The position numbers and the translations under genes are program-made. A DNA stretch of 64,000 nt from Rhizobium sp. RU36D. Its GTDB lineage: Bacteria; Pseudomonadota; Alphaproteobacteria; Rhizobiales; Rhizobiaceae. Location of the stretch: the NCBI RefSeq assembly GCF_900176345.1, contig NZ_FWXU01000016.1, positions 62,001 to 126,000 of the forward strand, in the 5' to 3' direction. A model generated the notes under the pieces. It had not been told where the DNA came from. It did no database searches and saw nothing but the letters and a program-made list of their open reading frames with translations. Positions 16,745-25,046 of this stretch are shown one piece after another. Position 1 is the first letter of the stretch. Every line of letters begins with the position of its first letter.

Positions 16745-17518
16745 TTATTGGGCCGTCCAACCGCCATCAACAGAGATATGCGTGCCGGTGATCTGCTTTG
16801 CCGCGTCGCTGGCCAGAAACAGCGCGATGGCTGCCACTTCGTCGATGGCCACGAATTCCTTGGTGGCCTGCAGCCGCAGCATCACGTCGGTCTTGACCTG
16901 TTCTTCCGAAATGCCGCGGGCCTTGGCCGTATCGGGTATCTGCTGCTCGACCAGCGGCGTCAGCACATAGCCCGGGCAGATCGCGTTCACCGTCACGCCG
17001 AATTCCGCCAGTTCCAGCGCCGCGGATTTCGTCAGGCCCATGATGCCATGCTTGGCCGCGACATAGGCCGCCTTGAAGGGCGAGGCGACCAGCGCATGGG
17101 CCGAGGCGACATTGATGATCCGGCCTGCCTTTTTGGCCTTCATCGCCGGGATTGCTGCCTTCATGGTATGAAAGGAACTGGTCAGATTGATGGCGATGAT
17201 CCGGTCCCATTTGTCGGTCGGGAAATCTTCCACGGGCGAGACATGCTGGATGCCGGCATTGTTGACCAGCACGTCGACCATGCCGAATTCGCGCGCGGCG
17301 GTTGCCATAAGGTCAGCGATCTCGTCCGGCTTGGTCATGTCGGCGCCGTGATAGATTGACCGGCCGCCATGGCTCGACAATTCCTTGGTGATCGCCTCGA
17401 TCTCGTCAAGCGGTCCGAAGCCGTTGATGACGACATTGGCGCCATCGGCGGCAAAGGCTTTCGCAATGCCGAGCCCGATGCCCGATGTGGAACCGGTGAC
17501 GACGACTGTTCTTGGCAT
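16745..17518 (-). CDS. bdhA: D-3-hydroxybutyrate dehydrogenase
   Basis: 257-residue short-chain dehydrogenase that interconverts 3-hydroxybutyrate and acetoacetate, used in poly-3-hydroxybutyrate turnover. The NAD site TGSTSGIGLGIA (residues 8-19), NNAG in VLVNNAGIQHV and the catalytic YVAAKHG tyrosine-lysine pair are present, and the HVSPVEDFP and ICPGYVLTPLVEQQI blocks are typical of BdhA. The start at 17518 is preceded by GGGAGAG; the frame extends to 17662 without support. Divergent from glpK, with a pair of palindromes between them. Cytoplasmic tetramer in known homologues. Confidence 0.92.
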   Translation of the reverse strand: MPRTVVVTGSTSGIGLGIAKAFAADGANVVINGFGPLDEIEAITKELSSHGGRSIYHGADMTKPDEIADLMATAAREFGMVDVLVNNAGIQHVSPVEDFPTDKWDRIIAINLTSSFHTMKAAIPAMKAKKAGRIINVASAHALVASPFKAAYVAAKHGIMGLTKSAALELAEFGVTVNAICPGYVLTPLVEQQIPDTAKARGISEEQVKTDVMLRLQATKEFVAIDEVAAIALFLASDAAKQITGTHISVDGGWTAQ

Positions 17519-17626
17519 GATGCATCTCTCCCGCATGAAAGGCCGACGTTCTGCTGCGTCGCAATAGATAGCGCAGGTTATGCCCAAAGAAGCTGATGTG
17601 GCAATCGGCATTTTGGTGTCCGCCCT

Positions 17627-17660
17627 GTTGCCTTGAAGGCAACCCCGGAGGCTTGAAGCC
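17627..17660. promoter_or_regulatory. Two related palindromes, centres 20 bp apart
   Basis: GTTGCCTTGAAGGCAAC (17627-17643, perfect) and GGCTTGAAGCC (17650-17660, perfect) share the core GCyTTGAArGC. Their centres are 20 bases apart, about two helical turns, in the bdhA-glpK divergent space. This is the layout expected for cooperative binding of a dimeric regulator; which one is unknown. Confidence 0.5.
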
Positions 17661-17696
17661 AACGGTTGACACCTCAGGCAGACGCCTGATTTCCTT

Positions 17697-17723
17697 TTGA
17701 CAAAGCTTTTCGGCTTGTATTGA
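17697..17723 (+). promoter_or_regulatory. Possible glpK promoter
   Basis: A perfect TTGACA (17697-17702) lies 73 bases before the glpK start, with TATTGA at 17718-17723 as a poor -10 (15-base spacer). Another TTGACA is at 17666-17671. Only the -35 match is good, so this is tentative. Confidence 0.3.
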
Positions 17724-17769
17724 ACTTCAGCCTAACGAAAAGACACTGAACGCTTCGGGAGGATTTGCG

Positions 17770-19263
17770 ATGGGTGGATATGTGCTGGCCATCGACCAGG
17801 GAACGACGTCGAGCCGGGCGATCGTGTTTGACGCCAAGATGCGCGTCGCTGGCTCCGGCCAGAAGGAGTTTCCGCAGATCTTCCCCAAATCCGGCTGGGT
17901 GGAGCATGATCCCGAGGCCATCTGGGAAAGCGTGGTCTGGTCGATCAAGGAAGCGCTGAAGAAGGCCGGTATCGAAGCATCGGAGCTGTCGGCCATCGGC
18001 ATCACCAACCAGCGGGAAACCGTCGTGGTCTGGGAGCGCGAGAGCGGCAAGGCGATCCAGAATGCCATCGTCTGGCAGGACCGCCGCACGGCTTCCTATT
18101 GCGAGAAGCTGAAGCGCCAGAATCTCGAGCGCATCTTCACCAAGAAGACCGGCCTGTTGCTCGATCCCTATTTCTCCGGCACCAAGCTGTCCTGGATGCT
18201 GGCCAATGTGAAGGGGGCCCGCGCCCGCGCGGCCAAGGGTGAACTCTGCTTCGGCACCATCGACAGCTTCCTGATCTGGCGCCTGACCGGCGGCAAGAGC
18301 TTCGTGACCGACGCCACCAATGCCTCGCGCACGCTGCTGTTCAACATCTCGACGCAGGAATGGGATGACGAACTGCTGGAGATCTTGCGCGTGCCCGCAA
18401 CCATGCTGCCGGAGGTCAAGGATTGCTCCGCTGATTTCGGCGTGACGGACGCGTCAGTGCTTGGCGCCGAAGTGCCGATCCTCGGTGTGGCCGGCGACCA
18501 GCAGGCAGCGACCATCGGCCAGGCCTGCTTCCAGCCCGGCATGCTGAAATCCACTTATGGTACCGGCTGCTTTGCGCTCCTCAATACCGGCGAGGACATG
18601 GTGCGGTCCAAGAACCGGCTGCTGACGACCATCGCCTACCGGCTGGATGGCAAGGTGACCTATGCGCTTGAGGGATCGATCTTCATTGCCGGCGCTGCCG
18701 TCCAATGGCTGCGTGATGGCTTGAAGGTTATCTCCAGTGCGTCGGAAACCGGGAAGCTGGCTGCATCGGCCGATCCCAACCAGGAGGTCTATATGGTGCC
18801 GGCCTTTACCGGGCTTGGCGCGCCCTGGTGGGATCCGGAAGCGCGGGGCGCCATCTATGGCCTGACCCGCAGCTCCGGCCCGGCGGAATTCGCCCGCGCG
18901 GCGCTCGAAGCCGTGTGCTACCAGACGCGCGACCTGCTCGATGCCATGCACAAGGACTGGAAGAACGACGGCGAGGACACGGTGCTACGCGTCGATGGCG
19001 GCATGGTTGCCTCGGACTGGACCATGCAGCGGCTCGCCGACCTGATCGATGCGCCTGTCGACCGGCCTGAGATTCTCGAGACCACCGCGCTTGGTGCCGC
19101 CTGGCTGGCGGGCAGCCGTGCCGGTGTGTGGCCCAACATGCAGGGCTTCGCCGATGCCTGGGCGCGCGACCGCCGCTTTGAGCCCGAGATGGACTACAAA
19201 ACACGGGCCAACAAGATCAAGGGCTGGAAGGACGCAGTCCGCCGGACTTTGACGACCGGGTGA
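17770..19263 (+). CDS. glpK: Glycerol kinase
   Basis: 497-residue FGGY-family kinase that phosphorylates glycerol to glycerol-3-phosphate. Signatures: [19 protein letters not shown] at the N-terminus, [23 protein letters not shown], and the second family signature [17 protein letters not shown], followed by [17 protein letters not shown] and [10 protein letters not shown]. Length is standard (about 497-505). GGGAGG lies seven bases before the ATG. No glpF, glpD or glpR is adjacent in the window, so glycerol uptake must be encoded elsewhere. Cytoplasmic, likely inducible. Confidence 0.97.
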   Translation: MGGYVLAIDQGTTSSRAIVFDAKMRVAGSGQKEFPQIFPKSGWVEHDPEAIWESVVWSIKEALKKAGIEASELSAIGITNQRETVVVWERESGKAIQNAIVWQDRRTASYCEKLKRQNLERIFTKKTGLLLDPYFSGTKLSWMLANVKGARARAAKGELCFGTIDSFLIWRLTGGKSFVTDATNASRTLLFNISTQEWDDELLEILRVPATMLPEVKDCSADFGVTDASVLGAEVPILGVAGDQQAATIGQACFQPGMLKSTYGTGCFALLNTGEDMVRSKNRLLTTIAYRLDGKVTYALEGSIFIAGAAVQWLRDGLKVISSASETGKLAASADPNQEVYMVPAFTGLGAPWWDPEARGAIYGLTRSSGPAEFARAALEAVCYQTRDLLDAMHKDWKNDGEDTVLRVDGGMVASDWTMQRLADLIDAPVDRPEILETTALGAAWLAGSRAGVWPNMQGFADAWARDRRFEPEMDYKTRANKIKGWKDAVRRTLTTG

Positions 19264-19321
19264 TGCCGATTGGCGGTGTCGTCCCTATGGTGTAGTATTG
19301 CTGCGACATGGAGGGATGCCG

Positions 19322-19630
19322 ATGACAGTCATGACCTCACGCGAGTTCAGCGAAGACGTGGAAAAAGCCAAGGATGCCGCCCTTGACGGCCCTGTTATCA
19401 TCGTGGACCGGGGCCGGGAAGCCTATGTGTTGATGACGGCGGAGGAGTTTCGCCAGGGGCGGCATGTTGGGGGTCCGAGGCCATCTGGAGCGGCGTCTTC
19501 TGTGGCTGGAAGACGAAAGACAATTGCCGAGTTGCTCAGTTCCCCCGAGATCGCCGAGATTGAGTTCGACCTGCCGGAGCGCACAATGGACAATCAGCGC
19601 CCCCTTCCTGATTTCTCCGATGACACCTGA
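19322..19630 (+). CDS. Phd/YefM-type antitoxin
   Basis: 102-residue antitoxin. The N-terminal half (MTSREFSEDVEKAKDAALDG, then PVIIVDRGREAYVLMTAEEF) is the DNA-binding Phd/YefM fold; the C-terminal part (KTIAELLSSPEIAEIEFDLP) is the acidic toxin-binding tail. GGAGG lies seven bases before the ATG chosen; two other in-frame ATGs lie upstream. Its stop overlaps the ATG of a broken vapC (TGATG), so it was coupled to that toxin. With the toxin lost, the antitoxin may survive as a repressor or an anti-addiction factor. Confidence 0.8.
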   Translation: MTVMTSREFSEDVEKAKDAALDGPVIIVDRGREAYVLMTAEEFRQGRHVGGPRPSGAASSVAGRRKTIAELLSSPEIAEIEFDLPERTMDNQRPLPDFSDDT

Positions 19631-19843
19631 TGTACCTGGTGGATACCAACGTCATTTCCGACATCAGGAAGGTCACGCGGGGGACCTGCGACCCTTCACG
19701 TCCCAAACCCGATGCAGCACATTGATGCGTGGATTGCCGCGACCGCGCTTGTGCATGACCTTGTTGTCGTGACCCGCAACATCAAGGATTTTCAGCAGAG
19801 CGGTGTGAAGTTGCTCAACCCCTGGGATTTCACGCGCCAATAG
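19630..19843 (+). pseudogene. vapC-like PIN toxin, internally deleted and frameshifted
   Basis: The first frame gives MYLVDTNVISDIRK with the first catalytic Asp of a PIN domain, then stops after 31 codons. From about 19711 another frame reads IDAWIAATALVHDLVVVTRN and ends VKLLNPWDFTRQ at 19843, the normal C-terminus of this VapC type. About 65 central residues, including further acidic residues, are missing and the halves are out of frame, so the toxin is dead. It overlaps the antitoxin stop, showing the original operon structure. Confidence 0.85.
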
Positions 19844-19936
19844 GAAACACACTGTTCCACTGTCACCGATAGGCTTTCCGGCCCTGGCGCATTATGTGTC
19901 TTCCTGACTGGAACACATCCCCGACAGGAAGCCACA

Positions 19937-20971
19937 ATGGAACTTGGTCTTTACACATTCGCCGATATCGATCCTGCCTCCACCAACAAGGGGGCGGCGG
20001 GCGCGCAGCGTATGCGCGAGCTGATTGCCGAGATCGAATTGGCCGACCAGGTCGGGCTCGATGTCTTCGGGCTGGGCGAGCATCACCGCCCAGACTATAT
20101 CGCCTCGTCGCCGGCGACGATCCTGGCGGCAGCGGCGGTCAAGACCAAGAATATCAGGCTCACCAGCGCCGTTTCGGTGTTGAGTTCTGATGATCCGGTG
20201 AGGGTGTTCCAGCAGTATTCCACGCTCGATCTTCTCTCCAACGGGCGGGCCGAGATCATGGCCGGGCGCGGGTCGTTCATCGAGAGTTTCCCGCTGTTTG
20301 GCTATGATCTCGATGACTATGACAAGCTGTTCGACGAGAAGCTGCAGCTGTTGATGGCCCTGCGGGACAATGAAAAAGTCACGTGGTCGGGCGAGACGCG
20401 GGCGGCCATTCCGGGTCTTCCCGTTTATCCGCGTCCGCTGCAGGATCCGCTGCCGCTGTGGATCGCCGTTGGCGGCACGCCGAATTCGGTGGCGCGGGCG
20501 GCCTATTTCGGGCTGCCGCTGGCACTTGCGATCATCGGTGGCGAGCCGCGCCGGTTCGCCCCGCTGTTCCAGCTTTATCGTGATACGGCTAAGAAGGTGG
20601 GCCGCGATCCGGCGACGCTGAAGACCTCCATCAATGTGCATGGTTTCGTCTCCGACACTACCGAAAAGGCCGCCGACATCTTCTACGGTCCGCAGGCCGA
20701 GGTGATGAACCGCATCGGCCGGGAGCGCGGCTGGGGGCCGACGAACCGCGGCCAGTTCGACGCCTCGCGCGGTCCGACCGGCGCCATCTTCCTTGGCGAC
20801 CCGGAAACGCTGGCGGAAAAGATCGTGGCGCATCACCAGATCTTCAAGAATGATCGCTTCCTGATCCAGATGGCGATCGGTCTCGTGCCGCATCTGGAAC
20901 TGATGCGCGCCATCGAGCTTTACGGTACGAAAGTCGCGCCCTTGGTCAGAAAGGCGTTGACGGCGGCCTGA
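19937..20971 (+). CDS. LLM-class flavin-dependent oxidoreductase
   Basis: 344-residue luciferase-like monooxygenase. The TIM-barrel pattern is evident: MELGLYTFADID, a long first helix, then LDVFGLGEHHRPDYIASSPA with the conserved EHH, SAVSVLSSDDPVRVFQQYST, and NGRAEIMAGRGSFIESFPLFG. The end domain includes LGDPETLAEKIVAHHQ. Such proteins use reduced FMN or F420-like flavin to oxidise varied substrates; many in proteobacteria are of unknown substrate. It stands alone between the broken TA locus and map, with 93 bases upstream. No signal peptide. Confidence 0.87.
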   Translation: MELGLYTFADIDPASTNKGAAGAQRMRELIAEIELADQVGLDVFGLGEHHRPDYIASSPATILAAAAVKTKNIRLTSAVSVLSSDDPVRVFQQYSTLDLLSNGRAEIMAGRGSFIESFPLFGYDLDDYDKLFDEKLQLLMALRDNEKVTWSGETRAAIPGLPVYPRPLQDPLPLWIAVGGTPNSVARAAYFGLPLALAIIGGEPRRFAPLFQLYRDTAKKVGRDPATLKTSINVHGFVSDTTEKAADIFYGPQAEVMNRIGRERGWGPTNRGQFDASRGPTGAIFLGDPETLAEKIVAHHQIFKNDRFLIQMAIGLVPHLELMRAIELYGTKVAPLVRKALTAA

Positions 20972-21054
20972 AACGGGGCGAAAGCGGGCAAACACAAGAG
21001 ATACGGCAATGCAGGACCCTGTCCACGGTTCGGCTTCAGCCTGATGGGACAGAC

Positions 21055-21804
21055 ATGGTCATTTCCAACGACGACGAACTGACGAAGCTGAAGGAGATCG
21101 GCCGGATCTGCGCTCGGGCGCTGGACCGCATGGCCGCCTCCCTTGAGCCCGGGATCACCACCCGCGAGCTCGACATGATCGGACGCAAGATGCTGGAAGA
21201 TGCTGGCGCCCGCTCGGCACCCGAGCTTTGCTACCAGTTTCCCGGCGCGACCTGCATCAGCGTCAACGAAGAAGTGGCCCATGGCATCCCCGGCGATCGG
21301 GTGATCGGCGCGGGCGATCTCGTCAATATCGACGTATCGGCGGAGAAGGACGGTTTCTTCTCCGACATGGGTGCCTCATTCACCGTGCCGCCGGTCACGC
21401 CGAAGCTTGCAAAGCTCACTCGCGACGGCAAGCGGGCGCTGTGGGTGGGGCTGAACCAGGTGAAGGCCGGCCAGCCGCTGGCCGGCATCGGCAATGCCAT
21501 CGGCGCCTTTGCCCGGAAAAACCGCTATACGCTGATCACCAATCTCGCCAGCCACGGTGTCGGACGATCCCTGCATGAGGAACCGACCGAGCTTTCGACC
21601 TGGCCTGATCCGGAAGAGGATCGCATCATGCAGGATGGTCTCGTCTTCACAATCGAGCCATTCCTGTCACTTGGCGGACATTTCGCCGAAGATGGTGACG
21701 ACCCGTGGACGCTTTACAGCGAGCCGCGGGCGCCGACCGTGCAGTTCGAACATACCGTTGTCGCGACCCGCAACGGACCGCTGGTGCTGACGCTGGCCGA
21801 TTGA
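21055..21804 (+). CDS. map: Methionine aminopeptidase, type I
   Basis: 249-residue Map that removes the initiator methionine from new proteins. The metal ligands appear in order: NIDVSAEKDGFFSDMGASF (two aspartates), SHGVGRSLHEEP (histidine), FTIEPFLS (glutamate) and TVQFEHTVVAT (glutamate). The family length is about 250-275. Its wording (for example LCYQFPGATCISVNEEVAHG) differs from the usual chromosomal MAP next to radC in rhizobia, so it may be a second copy; this cannot be tested here. The start is at 21055, with no strong ribosome site. Confidence 0.93.
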   Translation: MVISNDDELTKLKEIGRICARALDRMAASLEPGITTRELDMIGRKMLEDAGARSAPELCYQFPGATCISVNEEVAHGIPGDRVIGAGDLVNIDVSAEKDGFFSDMGASFTVPPVTPKLAKLTRDGKRALWVGLNQVKAGQPLAGIGNAIGAFARKNRYTLITNLASHGVGRSLHEEPTELSTWPDPEEDRIMQDGLVFTIEPFLSLGGHFAEDGDDPWTLYSEPRAPTVQFEHTVVATRNGPLVLTLAD

Positions 21805-21827
21805 GGCAAGTTCAGCTGGCCACCTGC

Positions 21828-22058
21828 TTATGCCGAGAAGCTGACGGCCACGCCGCGCTTCTTGAAATAGGACTGCATCATCTTGCGGCCCTGGCGGTTG
21901 GACTGGGCGAGCTTGGACGGCTCGAACACGGCCTCCTTCACGCCTTCCCGAGCCATGGCTGCCTTCAGCGCGGCGATATGGCGGTCAATCTCTTCGTTGT
22001 CGTTGTTGATCGACGCATAGATGTTGTCGATGGCCTGGGCCAGGGTGAGGTCGCTCAT
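21828..22058 (-). CDS. Small conserved protein of unknown function
   Basis: 76-residue soluble, charged protein. It reads MSDLTLAQAIDNIYASIN, then helical IDRHIAALKAAMAREG and QSNRQGRKMMQSYFKKRGV, with no known catalytic motif. A strong ribosome site (AAGGAG) precedes the ATG at 22058; the open frame upstream to 22277 has none. I recognise it only as a small rhizobial hypothetical protein. It converges with map, 23 bases apart, with no terminator visible between them. Confidence 0.68.
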   Translation of the reverse strand: MSDLTLAQAIDNIYASINNDNEEIDRHIAALKAAMAREGVKEAVFEPSKLAQSNRQGRKMMQSYFKKRGVAVSFSA

Positions 22059-22267
22059 GGGGCACTCCTTGAAATTGTCTCCTTCCACTAGCGATTTTTG
22101 CCGCGGGGGCAAGCGGTCGATTGGCTGCTGTAGTCGATGACAACAGCGATCGTGGGTGCGGCGGCGCCATGATTGCCGGCCACTGAGCAGCGCGCATTCC
22201 GTTTTGTGAAGCCTGCCATCAGAATAACTTGTTTGCTGGGATCCTTTTGCAATGCGATAAGCCCCGG

Positions 22268-23455
22268 ATGAATGCAAAGCCTGCCACTGATGTCAGACTG
22301 CTGCCTACGGCGATTGCAGGTGCCATCGCCATGGCGTCGGCCATGGGGTTTGGGCGCTTCTCATTTACGCCGATCCTGCCGGGCATGATGGATGGGTTGC
22401 CGCTGTCGTCTTCGGATGCAGGTCTGATCGCGGCGGGCAATTTCGCGGGCTATCTCGCCGGTGCAGTGCTCGGTGCTTATGGCTGGGCCACCGGGCGGGA
22501 GCGGCTTGTCGGGCTTGCGGCGCTGCTGGCCACGGCGCTCCTGCAATTGGCCATGGGGGTGACATCGACCGTCTGGCTGTTCATCGCCATCCGGTTTCTG
22601 GCCGGTGTCGCCAGTGCCTTTGCCATGATCTTCATCTCATCCATCGTGCTGGGTCATGCCAGCGCGCGCGGCCGGGCCGGGGATGATGCTCAGTCCACCC
22701 ATTTTGGCGGCGTCGGGCTCGGCATAGCGCTGTCTGCGCTCGTGGTCGTCACGCTCGGTTCGATCCTGGGTCCTGGGGATTCGACCTGGCGGACGGAATG
22801 GTTTGCCGGCGGTCTGGTCAGTCTGGTCATGCTCGTGGTCGTATGGTGGCTTCTGCCCCCTTCGCCGCCTCGGTCCTCCCAGCCCACCCGGGAGCCGCCG
22901 CTCGAGTGGGGACGTCCGGTGGTGTTGACCACCTTGTCCTACGGCTTGTTCGGCTTCGGCTATGTCATCACTGCTACCTTTGTTGTGACCATGGCGCGCA
23001 TGGGCAATGCCGGTCCCTGGGTCGAATTCCTCACCTGGTTCCTGGCGGGATTGGCCGCCTCCGTGTCGATCTTCGCCTGGCGGCCGCTGATGCTGCGGTT
23101 CGGTCTTCAGGGCGTCTTCGTGGCGGGTCTCCTGGTCGAGGCGGCCGGTGTGCTGGCCTCTGCGGTTCTGCCGCTGCCCTATGCGCCACTGGTGGGCGGT
23201 GTTTTGCTCGGCGCGACCTTCATGATGATCACCGCCTATGGCCTCAGGATCGGCCGGGCGCTGTCGCCGGCAAGCCCGCGGCGGGCACTGGCCTTCATGA
23301 CAGCGGCTTTCGGGCTGGGGCAGATCCTCGGCCCGTTGGTGGCTGGCGCTCTTGCCGAGACCACCGGCAGCTTCGCGCTTCCCTCCGTGGTCGCGGCATT
23401 GGTTCTTCTTGCCGCTGTCGTGGTGTTTCTGCCCGTCTATCGGCGCATCCCTTGA
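22268..23455 (+). CDS. YbfB/YjiJ-family MFS transporter
   Basis: 395-residue inner-membrane transporter of the major facilitator superfamily with about twelve helices. The N-terminal AGAIAMASAMGFGRFSFTPI (first helix with GxGRF motif) and GLIAAGNFAGYLAGAVLG are typical of the YbfB/YjiJ group. The loop after helix six contains a proline-rich linker (PPSPPRSSQPTREPP). Substrate is unknown; relatives export sugars, drugs or metabolites. The ATG at 22268 starts the family-like sequence; an in-frame ATG at 22229 is possible. No regulator is adjacent. Confidence 0.82.
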   Translation: MNAKPATDVRLLPTAIAGAIAMASAMGFGRFSFTPILPGMMDGLPLSSSDAGLIAAGNFAGYLAGAVLGAYGWATGRERLVGLAALLATALLQLAMGVTSTVWLFIAIRFLAGVASAFAMIFISSIVLGHASARGRAGDDAQSTHFGGVGLGIALSALVVVTLGSILGPGDSTWRTEWFAGGLVSLVMLVVVWWLLPPSPPRSSQPTREPPLEWGRPVVLTTLSYGLFGFGYVITATFVVTMARMGNAGPWVEFLTWFLAGLAASVSIFAWRPLMLRFGLQGVFVAGLLVEAAGVLASAVLPLPYAPLVGGVLLGATFMMITAYGLRIGRALSPASPRRALAFMTAAFGLGQILGPLVAGALAETTGSFALPSVVAALVLLAAVVVFLPVYRRIP

Positions 23456-23505
23456 AATCCCCTGATATTGCCGCGGCGCAGCAACTTGCCTGTGCGTAGA
23501 CCATT

Positions 23506-23525
23506 ACAATCCCGTAACAATCCCG
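23506..23525 (+). promoter_or_regulatory. 11-bp-phased direct repeat upstream of bacA
   Basis: ACAATCCCG occurs at 23506-23514 and 23517-23525, start to start 11 bases. Such phasing is the usual layout of OmpR/PhoB-type response-regulator sites. It lies about 150 bases before bacA and is not part of the MFS gene. Confidence 0.3.
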
Positions 23526-23669
23526 CAGGGGCATTGCTGGCCACACAGTTCTGCCCTAGTTTCGCGTCAACACGGCCTGCGTCGAACACTCATCAGCATT
23601 TTGCTCGCGCAAATCTGATGGGGCGTCGACCCCCATAAAACAGGTTACCCTGCCAAGAAAGTTGACCCG

Positions 23670-24950
23670 GTGTTCCATTCTTTCTTCCCCCGACCCAAAC
23701 TGTTCTTCATTTCAGCCTTCGTCTGGAGCGCCATCTGCATCCTTGTCTGGTATAGCGTCGGTCCTGAACTGGGGGCGGCTGTCGGCCTGCCACCGCTTGC
23801 CGAGGGCGAACAGCCGCCACTCGGTCTGGCCTTCTTCGTGTCGCCAGACAACATCTGGTTCTATCTTTACTTCACAATCTTCGTTCTGATCTTCGGTGGC
23901 GTCTGGAAGCTGCTCGACCGAAACCATCCCTGGTCGAATTGGTCGATCTGGGGCTCGGCCTTCATCATCTTCATCGCCTATTTTTCGGTGCAGATTTCCG
24001 TGGCGGTCAACAATTGGCGCGGGCCGTTCTTCGACCTGTTTCAGAATGCGCTGGCCAAGCAGCCGGGCATCACGGCAGATCAGTTCTACTCTCTCCAGCT
24101 TCGGTTTCTTGAGATCGGCCTGGTGTCCGTTGCGCTCAACGTCATCATCGCCTTCTTCACCAGCCACTACGTGTTTCGCTGGCGCACGGCGATGAACGAC
24201 TTCTACCTGTCGAACTGGAGCAAGCTGCGCCATATCGAAGGTGCCTCGCAGCGTGTGCAGGAAGACACGATGCGCTTCGCCTCCATCGTCGAAAGCCTGG
24301 CCGTGGTGCTGATCAATTCGATCATGACGCTGGTGGTGTTCTTGCCGCTTCTGTTCCGGATGTCTGCGAATATTACAGAACTGCCAATCCTCGGCGCCAT
24401 TCCGCACTCGCTGTTCTGGCTCGCTTTGCTCTGGTCGCTGTTCGGCACGGTGCTTCTCGCAGTCGTCGGCATCAAGCTGCCCGGCCTGCAGTTCCGCAAC
24501 CAGCGCGTCGAGGCCGCCTTCCGTAAAGAACTGGTCTATGGCGAGGACAATGCCGATCGCGCCAAGCCGCTCACGATGGCGGAGTTGTTCAGCAATGTGC
24601 GGAAGAACTATTTCCGCATGTATTGGCACTACTGCTATTTCAACGTCGCTCGCTACACCTTCGGCCAGCTGGACGCACTCATCCTGACCTTCATGCTGAT
24701 CCCCACGATCGTCGCCGCCAAGATCACCATGGGCATCTGGCAACAGATCGCCACCGCCTTCGGCCAGGTCAGCGACAGCTTGCAGTATCTCGTCAACTCC
24801 TGGTCGACGATCATCGAGCTCCTGTCGATCCGCAAGCGTCTGGTGGCCTTCGAAGCCGCCATTGATGATGAGCCGCTGCCGGAGATCGACCAGCGCTATC
24901 TTGAGCGCGAAGCCGCCGGTGGCGAGCTTGAGGCGGACCGCCCTTACTAA
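23670..24950 (+). CDS. bacA: BacA/SbmA peptide transporter
   Basis: 426-residue inner-membrane SbmA/BacA protein that imports antimicrobial and nodule-specific peptides and affects the lipid envelope. Opening SFFPRPKLFFISAFVW and the conserved segments YFSVQISVAVNNWRGPFFDL, WRTAMNDFYLSNWSKLRHIE, RVQEDTMRFASIVE and LEFRNQ-like LQFRNQRVEAAFRKELVYGE match rhizobial BacA. About six to eight membrane helices are present. The start is GTG at 23670, giving the same N-terminus as known BacA. A terminator follows at 24984. BacA is needed for symbiosis or persistence in related species. Confidence 0.93.
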   Translation: MFHSFFPRPKLFFISAFVWSAICILVWYSVGPELGAAVGLPPLAEGEQPPLGLAFFVSPDNIWFYLYFTIFVLIFGGVWKLLDRNHPWSNWSIWGSAFIIFIAYFSVQISVAVNNWRGPFFDLFQNALAKQPGITADQFYSLQLRFLEIGLVSVALNVIIAFFTSHYVFRWRTAMNDFYLSNWSKLRHIEGASQRVQEDTMRFASIVESLAVVLINSIMTLVVFLPLLFRMSANITELPILGAIPHSLFWLALLWSLFGTVLLAVVGIKLPGLQFRNQRVEAAFRKELVYGEDNADRAKPLTMAELFSNVRKNYFRMYWHYCYFNVARYTFGQLDALILTFMLIPTIVAAKITMGIWQQIATAFGQVSDSLQYLVNSWSTIIELLSIRKRLVAFEAAIDDEPLPEIDQRYLEREAAGGELEADRPY

Positions 24951-24983
24951 GGGTTGCGGCTGACCATCGATGGGCAGAAACAG

Positions 24984-25013
24984 ATGCCGAGGACATGAAG
25001 CCTCGGCATTTTC
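24984..25013 (+). terminator. Intrinsic terminator of bacA
   Basis: ATGCCGAGG (24984-24992) pairs perfectly with CCTCGGCAT (25001-25009) around an 8-base loop, followed by TTTTCTTTATT. It lies 34 bases after the bacA stop, before a convergent gene. Confidence 0.85.
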
Positions 25014-25046
25014 TTTATTCGCTAGCCAGATAGCTTTTCGATGAGG

